A stretch of 49,605 nt of DNA from JAWKSY01 sp041402125 (GTDB lineage Bacteria; Planctomycetota; GCA-002687715; DRQF01): contig JAWKSY010000025.1 in NCBI GenBank assembly GCA_041402125.1, positions 1 to 49,605 of the forward strand, written 5' to 3'. Position 1 is the first letter of the stretch; the number at the start of each line of letters is the position of its first letter. A program made the translations under genes and the position numbers. The notes below the pieces were generated by a model. It saw nothing but the letters and a program-made list of their open reading frames with translations. It was not told the DNA's origin and did not search any database. Positions 31,980 to 39,649 of the stretch are shown one piece after another.

Positions 31980-33311
31980 TCAGTTCCGGGGCCGCGAGTC
32001 GACGAGTCGCTTGGCCTTGAGCTCGAAGCGCGGAAGCTCGCCCTCGGCCGCGATCTCCACGTTGATCCGGAGGCCCTCGTGGTTCCGCTTCAGATCCTCG
32101 GCGAGCTTGCCCACCATGCGGGCGCGCTCGTCCTCGCCCACCGATCCGGGGGTGAGCTCGATGTCGACGGTCAGCTCGTCGACGCCGTTGTCGGCGGTGA
32201 AGGCGCGGATGCGGAACTCCTCGACCGCGCGGTACTCGCGCACGATGGTCTCGATCGCGAGCGGATAGACGTTCGTCCCGCGGATCAGGAGCATGTCGTC
32301 GGCGCGGCCGATGATCCCGTTCTCGTAGAGGTCGAAGGTGCGGCCGCAGTCCGAATGGGTGTGCGGCAGCTTCTTCACGAGATCGCGCGAGCGGTAGCGG
32401 ATGAGCGGGAGGAAGCCGCGGCCGAAGGAGGTGCAGACCCGCTCGCCGATCTCGCCGTAGCCCCGCGGCTCACCGGTGTCGGGATCGATGACCTCCTCGA
32501 TGAAGTGGTCCTCGATGATGTGGGTCCCGCCGGGCTGATGGGCGGCCTCGAACATGAAGATCGTGCCGATCTCGGTCATCCCGGCGGTGTCGGACGCCTT
32601 CGCGCCCCAACGCTCCTCGATCATGGCCTTCGCGCCGAGGGGCTCGCCGGAGAGGATGAGCTTCTCGACGCGGCTCTTCCGGAGATCGATGCCGAGGCGG
32701 TCCGCCTCGTTCGCCATGCGGATCGCGTAGGTCGGCGTCGCGCAGACCACGGTCGCGTCCATCTCGACGAGCTGGCGCACGCGATTCTCGGTCGTCATGT
32801 TGCCCGAGGGCATGACGAGGGCGCCGATCTTCTCGCAGGCGTAGTGCGCCCCCCAGAAGCCGATGAAGCTCCCGTAGCTGAAGGCGAAGAAGACGGTGTC
32901 GCCGGGGCGGACGCCGAAGCCCCAGAATCCGTAGCACCAGCACTCGGCGATCCACTTCCAGTCCTTGCGACCGTCGAGCACGCGCAGGGGCTGGCGTCCC
33001 GAGGTGCCGCTCGTGAGGTGGTAGCGGATGGCGTCCTCCCGGCCGCGCGTCATGAGGTCGCCGAAGGGCTCGAGCTCGGCCTGGTTGGCCATCCAGTCCT
33101 CGCGCGTCATGAAGGGCAGGCGCCGGATGTCGTCGAGGGTGCGGATGTCCTCGGGGGAGACGCCCGCGCCCTCGTAGAGCCGGCGGTGGAAGGGGCTCTC
33201 GTGCCAGGCGCGTTCGACGAGCCGCCGGAGCTTCACGAGCTGGAGGGCGCGCAGCTCCTCCTTCGGCATCGTCTCGTTCTTCGGATTCCAGTAGGGCGAG
33301 GAATTCGCCAT
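31980..33311 (-). CDS. Phenylacetate-CoA ligase-like AMP-forming enzyme (PaaK family)
   Basis: A 443-residue adenylate-forming ligase that would activate a carboxylic acid, probably aromatic, with ATP and CoA. PaaK-type features include the N-terminal YWNPKNETMPKEELRALQL, the P-loop-like HLTSGTSGRQPLRV, the aromatic-pocket region CWCYGFWGFGVRPGD, and TAGMTEIGTIF (motif A5). The hinge region GRADDMLLIRGTNVYP precedes a small C-terminal domain. The length matches PaaK (~430-440). GGGAGCGG precedes the ATG at 33311. It is transcribed after an acyl-CoA dehydrogenase, a crotonase and an SDR, so its product would enter a beta-oxidation-like sequence. Ring-cleaving or ring-epoxidising genes (paaABC, box) are not in the window. 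Confidence 0.9.
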   Translation of the reverse strand: MANSSPYWNPKNETMPKEELRALQLVKLRRLVERAWHESPFHRRLYEGAGVSPEDIRTLDDIRRLPFMTREDWMANQAELEPFGDLMTRGREDAIRYHLTSGTSGRQPLRVLDGRKDWKWIAECWCYGFWGFGVRPGDTVFFAFSYGSFIGFWGAHYACEKIGALVMPSGNMTTENRVRQLVEMDATVVCATPTYAIRMANEADRLGIDLRKSRVEKLILSGEPLGAKAMIEERWGAKASDTAGMTEIGTIFMFEAAHQPGGTHIIEDHFIEEVIDPDTGEPRGYGEIGERVCTSFGRGFLPLIRYRSRDLVKKLPHTHSDCGRTFDLYENGIIGRADDMLLIRGTNVYPLAIETIVREYRAVEEFRIRAFTADNGVDELTVDIELTPGSVGEDERARMVGKLAEDLKRNHEGLRINVEIAAEGELPRFELKAKRLVDSRPRN

Positions 33312-33332
33312 GGGCCGCTCCCGCTCTCGTGA

Positions 33333-34493
33333 TCAGTCCTGGACCGCGTCGCGACCGACGAGGTCGCGCGCGATGATGATGCGCTGGATGTTCGACGAGC
33401 CCTCGTAGATCTCGAGGCCGACGATGTCCCGGTAGTAGCGTTCGACGGGGAACTCGTTGTTGTATCCCCGGCCTCCGTGGAGGAGGACCGCCTGGTGCGC
33501 CGCCTCGGCCGCGGCCTCGGTGGCGTAGAGCTTCGCCACGCTCACGGCGCGCGTCGCCGGGATCCCGGCGTCCTTGTCGGCGGCGGCCTTGAGCGTGAGG
33601 AGGCGGGCGGCCTCGAGGCTCGCGTGCATGTCGGTGATCGTCCGCTGCACGAGCTGGAAGTCGCCGATCCGGCTCCCGAACTGCCGGCGCGATCGCGCGA
33701 AGGCGAGGCAGGCCTCGAGACAGGCCTCGTGGACGCCGACCGCGCCCGCGGCGACGCCGACGCGACCGTGGTCGAGCGCGCTCATCGCGATCTTGAAGCC
33801 CTGTCCGACCTCGCCCACGCGCGCGTGATCCGGCACGCGCAGACCCTCGAAGAAGAGCCGGGCGTGATTCGAGGCGCGATGTCCGAGCTCGGGCGCGGTC
33901 ATCTCCTCCCGGCGGAGGCCGGGCGTGTCCGTGGGGACGAGGAAGGCGGTGATGCCGCGATGGCGCGCCTCGGGGTCGGCCTGCGCGAAGATGATCGCGA
34001 CGTCGGCGACGCCGCCGTTGGTGATCCAGACCTTCTCGCCCTCGAGGACCCAGCCGTCACCGTCGCGGCGCGCCCGCGTGCGCATGCTCGCGACGTCGCT
34101 GCCCGCCTCGGGCTCGGTGAGTCCGTAGCAGCCGATGGCCTCGGCGCGACAGAGACGCGGCAACCAGGTCCGCTTCTGCTCCTCGCTCGCCCAGTCCTGG
34201 AGGCAGGAGGCGACGAGGCCGGTCTGCACCGCCATGAAGCCGCGCACCGAGGAGTCGATCCGACCGAGCTCGATGTACACGAGCGCCTGGGCCACGTGGC
34301 TGAGGCCGAGGCCGCCATTCGCGGCGGCGATGGGGCCGCCCAGGAGGCCGGTGGCGCCGAGCGCGTCGATGGCCTCGCGGTCGAAGCGTCGCTCGGCGTC
34401 CGACGCGCGCGCGCGCGGCGCCAGGACCTCCTCGGCGAAGCGGCGGGCGCGGAGGCGGACCTCCTCCTCCTCGGGTGAGAGCCGGAAGTCCAC
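33333..34493 (-). CDS. Acyl-CoA dehydrogenase
   Basis: A 386-residue FAD flavoprotein that introduces a 2,3-double bond into acyl-CoA and passes electrons to ETF. The FAD/substrate segment CYGLTEPEAGSDVASMRT and WITNGGVADVAIIFAQ are typical. The catalytic base is the glutamate in LEIYEGSSNIQR near the C-terminus. The helical C-terminal bundle includes LLHGGRGYNNEFPVERYYRD. It starts at GTG 34493, one base after the TGA of the upstream crotonase gene, so translation is likely coupled. The substrate cannot be deduced; short-chain or cyclic/aromatic side-chain acyl-CoAs fit the operon. Confidence 0.95.
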   Translation of the reverse strand: MDFRLSPEEEEVRLRARRFAEEVLAPRARASDAERRFDREAIDALGATGLLGGPIAAANGGLGLSHVAQALVYIELGRIDSSVRGFMAVQTGLVASCLQDWASEEQKRTWLPRLCRAEAIGCYGLTEPEAGSDVASMRTRARRDGDGWVLEGEKVWITNGGVADVAIIFAQADPEARHRGITAFLVPTDTPGLRREEMTAPELGHRASNHARLFFEGLRVPDHARVGEVGQGFKIAMSALDHGRVGVAAGAVGVHEACLEACLAFARSRRQFGSRIGDFQLVQRTITDMHASLEAARLLTLKAAADKDAGIPATRAVSVAKLYATEAAAEAAHQAVLLHGGRGYNNEFPVERYYRDIVGLEIYEGSSNIQRIIIARDLVGRDAVQD

Positions 34494-34494
34494 G

Positions 34495-35310
34495 TCAGCG
34501 TCCCTCGAACCGCGGCTTGCGCTTCGCGCGGTAGGCCTCGAGGAACTCCCGATGATCGTGACCCATGAGCATCAGGGCCTGGGCCTGCGCCTCGGCCTCG
34601 ATGGCGGCGGAGATCTCCATCGTCCACTCCGCGTTGATCATGCGCTTGGTCATCCGGACGGAGTACATCGGCCCCGCCTGCACGCGCTCGGCCCAGCGAC
34701 GGGCCTCGGCGAGGACCTCCTCCGGCGCGACGACGGCGTTCGCGAGTCCGATCTCCAGCGCGCGCGCCGCGGGGACGGGCTCGCCGAGCATGAGGATCTC
34801 GGTGGCGCGGGCGGTGCCGACCACGCGGGGCAGGAGGAAGGCCGCCCCCATGTCCGCGCCGGTCAGGCCCACCTTCACGAAGAGGAAGGCGATCTTTCCG
34901 CCCTCCGCCATGATGCGGAAGTCCGAGGCGAGCGCGATCACGGCGCCGGCGCCGGCCGCGACGCCGTTCATGGCCGCGACGATCGGGCGGTCGAGTTCGC
35001 GCATGTTGAGGATGAGCTCGCCCGTCATGCGCGTGAAGTCGAGCACCTCCTTCATCTCGCGGTTGACGAGATCGCAGATGATGTCGTCCACGTCGCCGCC
35101 GGAGCAGAAGCCGCCGACCGCGCCTGTGACGACGACCACGTCGACGTCCTCGCGGAAGCGGAGGTCGTGGAAGCAGTCCGTCAGCTCGCGATAGACCTCG
35201 AAGGTCAACGCGTTGAGCCGATCCGGCCGGTCGAGGGTGATCGTCGCGATGCCGTCCTCGACGGCGAATCGGAAGGTCCGGTAGTCCGCTGGATTCATCT
35301 GGTTCTTCAT
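34495..35310 (-). CDS. Crotonase-family protein without the two usual catalytic glutamates
   Basis: A 271-residue crotonase-fold protein. The CoA/oxyanion-hole loop GGFCSGGDVDDIICDLV is clear. The second block is AAGAGAVIALASDF, where hydratases have GGGCELAL, and the following segment is FLFVKVGLTGADMGAAFLLP, where PEVxLGIIPG is usual. Both general acid/base glutamates are therefore replaced, and an aspartate appears in the GADMG turn. Members of the superfamily with acidic residues at shifted positions act as isomerases, dehalogenases or ring-modifying enzymes. The reaction is open. It overlaps the SDR stop (ATGA) and is followed closely by the acyl-CoA dehydrogenase. Confidence 0.88.
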   Translation of the reverse strand: MKNQMNPADYRTFRFAVEDGIATITLDRPDRLNALTFEVYRELTDCFHDLRFREDVDVVVVTGAVGGFCSGGDVDDIICDLVNREMKEVLDFTRMTGELILNMRELDRPIVAAMNGVAAGAGAVIALASDFRIMAEGGKIAFLFVKVGLTGADMGAAFLLPRVVGTARATEILMLGEPVPAARALEIGLANAVVAPEEVLAEARRWAERVQAGPMYSVRMTKRMINAEWTMEISAAIEAEAQAQALMLMGHDHREFLEAYRAKRKPRFEGR

Positions 35311-36089
35311 CCCTCGACGGCGCCGCCCGAGACCCCGAGGGCCTGGCCGGTGACGGCTTCGGTGTCCGGGGCCAGGAAGCTCGCCACGGCGCGAGCGACC
35401 TCCTCCGGGCTCACGAGGCGCCCGAGGGGGCTGTCCGCGGCGAGCACCCGGATGGCGGCCTCGCGATCGAGGCCGGTCTTCTCGATGATGTTCGCGATCG
35501 TCCGCGCCGTCATCGGCGTGTCCACGTAGCCCGGACAGACCGCGTTGACGGTGACGCCGGTGCCGGCGAACTCGCGCGCCTGGGCCCGGGTCGCGCCGAG
35601 GAGCGCGTGCTTGCTCGCGGTGTAGACCGCCGTGTAGGGGTAGCCCTTGTGCGAGGCGGTCGAGGCGAGGTTGACGATGCGGCCGTATCCGCGCTCCGCC
35701 ATCTCCCGCCCGAAGAGGCGCGCGAGGAGAAAGGGCGCGCGGAGGTTGAGGTCCATCGTGCGGTCCCAGAGCTCGTCCGAACTCCGGTGGATGGGCGCCG
35801 ACTCGGCCAGCCCGGCGTTGTTGACCAGCACCTCGGCGGGCCCGAGCGCCCCGCGGACGCGCCCGGGCAGGGCGAAGACCTCCTCGAGGTCCGACAGGTC
35901 GACGGCCAGCGGCAGCGCGGTCCGTCCCTCGCGCGCGAGGTCCTCGGCCGCCTCCCGGAGCTCGGCCGCCCGGCGGGCGACGAGAGCGACGCGGTAGCCG
36001 TCGTCGACGAGACGGCGGGCGATCGCGAGGCCGATCCCCCGACTGGCGCCGGTCACCACGGCCACGCCTCGACGGGCGGGGGCGCTCAC
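35307..36089 (-). CDS. Short-chain dehydrogenase/reductase (3-hydroxyacyl-CoA dehydrogenase / 3-oxoacyl reductase type)
   Basis: A 260-residue classical SDR. The cofactor motif TGASRGIG is at about 13-20 with an Arg-Arg pair after the second strand suggesting NADP(H) or NAD(H). NNAG follows in VLVNNAGLAES. The catalytic serine is in NLASTASHKG, and YTASK supplies Tyr and Lys. The C-terminal TGQALGVSGGAVEG is typical. It starts at GTG 36089 after a GGAG motif and is the first gene of the operon with the crotonase, dehydrogenase and ligase. It probably oxidises a 3-hydroxyacyl-CoA or an alicyclic alcohol intermediate, which is inferred from context. Confidence 0.9.
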   Translation of the reverse strand: MSAPARRGVAVVTGASRGIGLAIARRLVDDGYRVALVARRAAELREAAEDLAREGRTALPLAVDLSDLEEVFALPGRVRGALGPAEVLVNNAGLAESAPIHRSSDELWDRTMDLNLRAPFLLARLFGREMAERGYGRIVNLASTASHKGYPYTAVYTASKHALLGATRAQAREFAGTGVTVNAVCPGYVDTPMTARTIANIIEKTGLDREAAIRVLAADSPLGRLVSPEEVARAVASFLAPDTEAVTGQALGVSGGAVEG

Positions 36090-36509
36090 CTGTCAGCTCC
36101 GGTCGACGTCCGCGACCGACGTCGGGTCGGGGCGGGCTCCGGGGTCCGGACGCCGGAAGACCGGGCGGGGTCGCCCGGAAGAAGGATCAGGGTGACGCCC
36201 ACAAGACCATGCCTCTCAGCGACTTAAGGGGATCGTCCACGACATCGTGGCGCGGGCGCCATCCTACGCCGAGGGGCCGCGAAAGGGAAGCGGCCGCGCC
36301 TCCCGGTGCGGCGGCATCGCGTTTGCTGAATTTTCCGTGAAGGAGTCGGCCAGACGCGCGTCGTATTGCGTTAGGCGGGTGACGGATCGGCGAAGATCGC
36401 CGGTCGGAGTTCCCGGGTGACACGGGACGCCCCTCGGATTAAGATTCCTTCACGGTTCGCCTAAGGGCGGCACTGACAGGCGCTAGCGAGAACCAGGCCC
36501 GACCGAACC
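36090..36509. other. Divergent intergenic region with candidate promoter and palindrome
   Basis: 420 bp without a supported gene, between the SDR operon and the membrane-protein gene. CCACGACATCGTGG at 36237-36250 is a perfect 6-2-6 palindrome that could bind a regulator of the acyl-CoA operon. TAAGAT at 36440-36445 is a candidate -10 for the plus-strand gene. The middle part (about 36320-36380) is relatively AT-rich, with GAATTTTCC and CGTATTGCG. No RNA structure was recognised. Confidence 0.4.
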
Positions 36510-37151
36510 ATGCCCATCGCGCTGACCACCCTCCTGATCGCCTTCCTGTGGCTGAGCCATCGGCTGCACGACGCCTACGTCCATGCGGTCGGGCGGGAGG
36601 AGCGTCGGCAGCGCCCGAAATGGTTCGAGAGGTTACGCCGGGGTAATTACGATCACCGCCCCGCGCCCCACCTCGGCCACAAGCTCTTCCTGGTCGTGGA
36701 TTTCGCGGCGCTCGCGGCGCTCATGGTGACGCTGCGCGCCTGGTGCCCGCCCTTCCGGCAGGCCGCCCTCGACGACCCGCGCGGCCTCGCGCACTTCTCG
36801 ATCGCCACCGCGCTCCTGCTCGCGATCTGGCTCATGGTCGAGGGGCGCCACCTGCAGCGCTTCTACCAGCACCTCGTCCGCTCGGCGCGCCCCCTGCGCG
36901 GCGAGGTCGTCGACCTCGCCTTCGAGGACGCCCTCATGGCGGGCGCCGGCCGCTACGTCTTCCCCGCGGCCATCGCGTGGACCGCCGTGCCCTTCGTCGC
37001 CGCCCTGCTCGGGGCGCCGCTCGTCACCGCGTCGAGCTCCATGGCGGCGACCCTCAGCACGGTCCTGGTCTTCGCGGCCCTCCCGCTCGGCCTCGTCGCG
37101 CTGCGCATCGCGATCTGCGTGCAGCGCCTCCGCGCGACCCTCTATCGCTGA
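36510..37151 (+). CDS. Integral membrane protein of unknown function
   Basis: A 213-residue protein with five or so hydrophobic segments: PIALTTLLIAFLWLS, FLVVDFAALAALMVTLRAW, IATALLLAIWLMVEG, YVFPAAIAWTAVPFVAALLG and TLSTVLVFAALPLGLVALRI. A basic cytoplasmic stretch REERRQRPKWFERLRRGNYD follows the first helix. I do not recognise the family and no enzyme motif is visible. It is a single gene preceded by a candidate TAAGAT element and followed by palindromic repeat B. Codon use is like its neighbours. The function is unknown. Confidence 0.8.
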   Translation: MPIALTTLLIAFLWLSHRLHDAYVHAVGREERRQRPKWFERLRRGNYDHRPAPHLGHKLFLVVDFAALAALMVTLRAWCPPFRQAALDDPRGLAHFSIATALLLAIWLMVEGRHLQRFYQHLVRSARPLRGEVVDLAFEDALMAGAGRYVFPAAIAWTAVPFVAALLGAPLVTASSSMAATLSTVLVFAALPLGLVALRIAICVQRLRATLYR

Positions 37152-37191
37152 TCCGGATCCGGCGTCCCTCCCCGGCCGCACGGAGGGTGCG

Positions 37192-37302
37192 GATGCACGT
37201 ACGGTGCCCGTCACCCGATGTGCATTCCCGTTCCACGGGATCCACTCGCGAAGCAGTTTCGCCCGGGAATGCACATCGGGTGACGGGCACCGTACGTGCA
37301 TC
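37192..37302. repeat. Palindromic repeat, copy B (39-bp perfect arms, 33-bp loop)
   Basis: Left arm 37192-37230 and right arm 37264-37302 are perfect reverse complements. Compared with copy A each arm has four substitutions and each is matched by the complementary change in the other arm; the loops share TTCC at one end and TTTCGCC or ATTCGCC at the other. This copy lies between convergent genes, 40 bp after the membrane-protein stop. Confidence 0.9.
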
Positions 37303-37389
37303 TTCCGAACGGTCCGAATGCGACGCGGCCGCTCCGCGGGGCGGAACGGCCGGCTGGTGGGCATCCGGTGAGTCGGATCCGGGCGACGC

Positions 37390-37866
37390 TCAGGAGCGCG
37401 TGAGGCTCATCTCCTCGAGGCAGGCCTCGACCTTGTTGAGCGTGGTGCGCGTGACGCCGTCGCGGCCGTTCACGGTGATGAGCTGACCCGAGCAGCGCTC
37501 CTCGGCGAGACGCATGAGGTCGCGGGAGGTCGGCGCGTCGTCCACCCAGAGGAAGGACCGGCTGAAGTCGATGCCCGAGACCTTCCCGAGTCCCTTGCGG
37601 TAGGGCGCGTACTCGACCTCGGTCTCGAGGAGGTTCGCGATCTCGCGAGCCGCCATCTCGGAGAGCTCGGTCAGGAAGACGAGGCGGAACCGGCCGCCGA
37701 GTTCACGGATGAACTCGCGGGCGAAGGGGACCATGCGGAAGCTGGCGCCCTCCTGCAGCACGATCGTGCCGATGATGTCGAGGTAGAGGACGGGGCGCGC
37801 GGTGACGACCGCCTCGGCATTCTCGACGACGCCCGCCTGGGGTCGATCACTCTTGCGGCTCGCCAT
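37390..37866 (-). CDS. HAD/NIF-like fold protein with an altered first motif
   Basis: A 158-residue protein with the order of HAD-superfamily motifs. Motif I reads LYLDIIGTI where phosphatases have DxDGT, motif II reads LVFLTELSE, and motif IV reads FLWVDDAP. The overall layout (RMVPFAREFIRELGGRFRLVF) is like NLI-interacting-factor or FCP1-type phosphatases. The second aspartate of motif I, the general acid/base, is isoleucine here, so ordinary phosphatase activity is doubtful. A binding role or altered chemistry is possible. AGGAGAG precedes the ATG at 37866. The upstream neighbour on the same strand is a TPR protein, separated by a terminator-like hairpin. Confidence 0.75.
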   Translation of the reverse strand: MASRKSDRPQAGVVENAEAVVTARPVLYLDIIGTIVLQEGASFRMVPFAREFIRELGGRFRLVFLTELSEMAAREIANLLETEVEYAPYRKGLGKVSGIDFSRSFLWVDDAPTSRDLMRLAEERCSGQLITVNGRDGVTRTTLNKVEACLEEMSLTRS

Positions 37867-37999
37867 CCCGGTCTCTCCTCTTCTCCTCCCCCGCCGCCGG
37901 AGCGTCGCGGAGGTCTCTCCCGGGTATTCATTCGACCGTTTCGGGCCGAAACTTGATCCCGGAGGGCCCGGAGTCGGGCGAATGGGGACCGGAATGACG

Positions 38000-38034
38000 C
38001 GAGGGGCCCCACCCGGCTCGGGTGAAGCCCCTCG
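38000..38034 (-). terminator. Terminator of the TPR-protein gene
   Basis: CGAGGGGC pairs with GCCCCTCG and, inside a small internal loop, CACCCG pairs with CGGGTG around GCT. It lies 41 bp beyond the TPR-gene stop on the minus strand. The T tract is weak. Confidence 0.65.
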
Positions 38035-38074
38035 AAGGGACGGAGTCGATCTCCGGGGGAGTCCCCGGCCGACC

Positions 38075-38593
38075 TCACTCGGTCCGGCTGAGGACGCGCG
38101 ACAGGGAGACGCGCGCCAGGGTGTACTCGGGGTTCTCCTCGAGGGCGAGGCGGTAGTTCTCCTCGGCCTTCTCGAGATCACCCAGCTCCTCGTGGATCTG
38201 GCCGAGGTTGTAGTAGGCGAAGAAGGGGCAGGCGTAGCGCGGGGCGCGGAGCGCCTTCTCGAGCCACGGCACCGCTTCCAGCAGTTCGCCCTTCTGGATC
38301 AGGTAGGCGCCGATGTCGTTGTACGGGTTCCCGTAGTCCTCATCGAGCTCGATCCCGCGGCGGCAGAGGGCGATGGCCTCGTCCCATTCCTGGCGGAAGG
38401 AACGGCACCAGCCGTAGAACGTGAAGGCCTCGGCGGTCGGGAAGAGCGCGATGCTCCGGGCGTAGAGCTCGTCGGCTCCGTCCAGATCGCCCTCCATCTG
38501 CGTCCGGTAGGCAAGCTCGAAGAACTTGATCGCGGACGGCTTGCGGTCTTCGTAGTTCAACATGCTGATTCTCGCACCTCGTGACAGCGGCAC
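38075..38593 (-). CDS. Tetratricopeptide-repeat protein
   Basis: A protein of about 172 residues with roughly four TPR units, for example FFELAYRTQMEGDLDGADEL, AFTFYGWCRSFRQEWDEAIA, YNDIGAYLIQKGELLEAVPW and YYNLGQIHEELGDLEKAEEN. These have the W/L/G/Y/A/F/A/P-type spacing of helix pairs. It probably mediates protein-protein contacts in the cytoplasm; no signal peptide is present. The GTG at 38593 is preceded by AAGGAGG and is my choice. ATG at 38563 (MLNYEDRKPSA) is an alternative that would remove ten residues. No partner is evident, although the HAD-like gene lies downstream. Confidence 0.82.
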   Translation of the reverse strand: MPLSRGARISMLNYEDRKPSAIKFFELAYRTQMEGDLDGADELYARSIALFPTAEAFTFYGWCRSFRQEWDEAIALCRRGIELDEDYGNPYNDIGAYLIQKGELLEAVPWLEKALRAPRYACPFFAYYNLGQIHEELGDLEKAEENYRLALEENPEYTLARVSLSRVLSRTE

Positions 38594-38648
38594 CTCTCCC
38601 TCCTTCTCGTGCCGGGATGCGAGACTGCTTTAGCGACAGTAAACATGC

Positions 38649-38688
38649 CGCGAGCGGCGAGAGGGTAATCACCCCCCCGCCGCTCGCG
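38649..38688 (-). terminator. Terminator of the hydroxyacyl-CoA dehydrogenase operon
   Basis: CGCGAGCGGCG pairs with CGCCGCTCGCG over 11 bp, with an inner GGGT/ACCC pairing around AATC. It lies 46 bp after the dehydrogenase stop on the minus strand and before the TPR gene. Confidence 0.6.
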
Positions 38689-38733
38689 AATCGAGACGCC
38701 GGTCGAAGCTCCCGGGGAATCCCGGGGGCGCGC

Positions 38734-39636
38734 TCAGGGTCGGGTCGCGCTCCCGGGGATGCGCTTGCCCTCGGCGTCGTAACGGTAGACGCCGTGGCCG
38801 ACCTTCTTGCCCAGTCGACCGGCCTTCACCAGGTCGAGGATGATCGGGCAGGGCTCGTACATCGACCCGAGGTGCTCGTGCAGGTTCCTCGTGCTCGCCG
38901 CGCGCACGTCCAGACCGACCAGGTCGACGAGCTCGAAGGGGCCCATCGGGTGATTGAGACCGAGCTTCAGGGCCTTGTCGATGTCCTCGGGCTGGGCGAC
39001 GCCCGCCTCCCACATCCGGAAGGCCTCGTTGCCGATCAGCGCGTTGATGCGGCTCGTGACGAAGCCGGCCGACTCGTTGACCTCGACCGTCTCCTTGCGC
39101 ATCCGGTGCGAGACCGCCTCGGTGACCGCGAAGGTGTCGTCGGAGGTCGCCTTCGACCGGATGATCTCGACGAGCTTCATGATGTGGACGGGATTGAAGA
39201 AGTGCATGCCGATCACCTTGTCGGGCCGCTTCGTGGCGGCGCCGATCTCGGTGATCGAGAGGCCGGTGGTGTTCGTCGCGAGGATCGCCTCCGGGCGCAT
39301 GACCGCGTCCGCGTGCGAGAAGATCTCGCGCTTCAGGTCCATCCGCTCGGGCACGGCCTCGATCATCATGTCCGAGCCGCGGAGGGCCTCGATCAGCTCC
39401 GTGCTCGTCTCGAGCCGCGCCTTCGTGGCGGCGGCGTCCTCGGCCGCGACCTTGCCCAGGGACACGCCCTTGTCGAGGTTCGCGTGGATGCGCCCCACGG
39501 CCCGCTCGAGCTGCTCGGCGTTCACGTCGAAGAGGACGGTGCGGAAACCCGCCGCCGCCGCGACCTGCGCGATCCCGAGGCCCATCGTGCCCGAGCCCAC
39601 GACCGTGATTCCTTCGATCCAGGCGATGTCGGTCAT
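38734..39636 (-). CDS. 3-Hydroxyacyl-CoA dehydrogenase
   Basis: A ~300-residue NAD-dependent dehydrogenase that oxidises (S)-3-hydroxyacyl-CoA to 3-oxoacyl-CoA. The Rossmann motif is VVGSGTMGLGIAQ. The catalytic histidine block is GMHFFNPVHIMKLVEI, with the partner glutamate in MMIEAVPE. The C-terminal helical domain has GFVTSRINALIGNEAF and LGLNHPMGPFELVDLVGLD. I choose the ATG at 39636 (MTDIAWIEG), which has AGGAG about nine bases upstream; the ATG at 39645 directly abuts that motif. It is the last gene of a four-gene operon with two enoyl-CoA hydratases and a zinc-type reductase. Confidence 0.94.
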   Translation of the reverse strand: MTDIAWIEGITVVGSGTMGLGIAQVAAAAGFRTVLFDVNAEQLERAVGRIHANLDKGVSLGKVAAEDAAATKARLETSTELIEALRGSDMMIEAVPERMDLKREIFSHADAVMRPEAILATNTTGLSITEIGAATKRPDKVIGMHFFNPVHIMKLVEIIRSKATSDDTFAVTEAVSHRMRKETVEVNESAGFVTSRINALIGNEAFRMWEAGVAQPEDIDKALKLGLNHPMGPFELVDLVGLDVRAASTRNLHEHLGSMYEPCPIILDLVKAGRLGKKVGHGVYRYDAEGKRIPGSATRP

Positions 39637-39649
39637 CTCACCCATCTCC

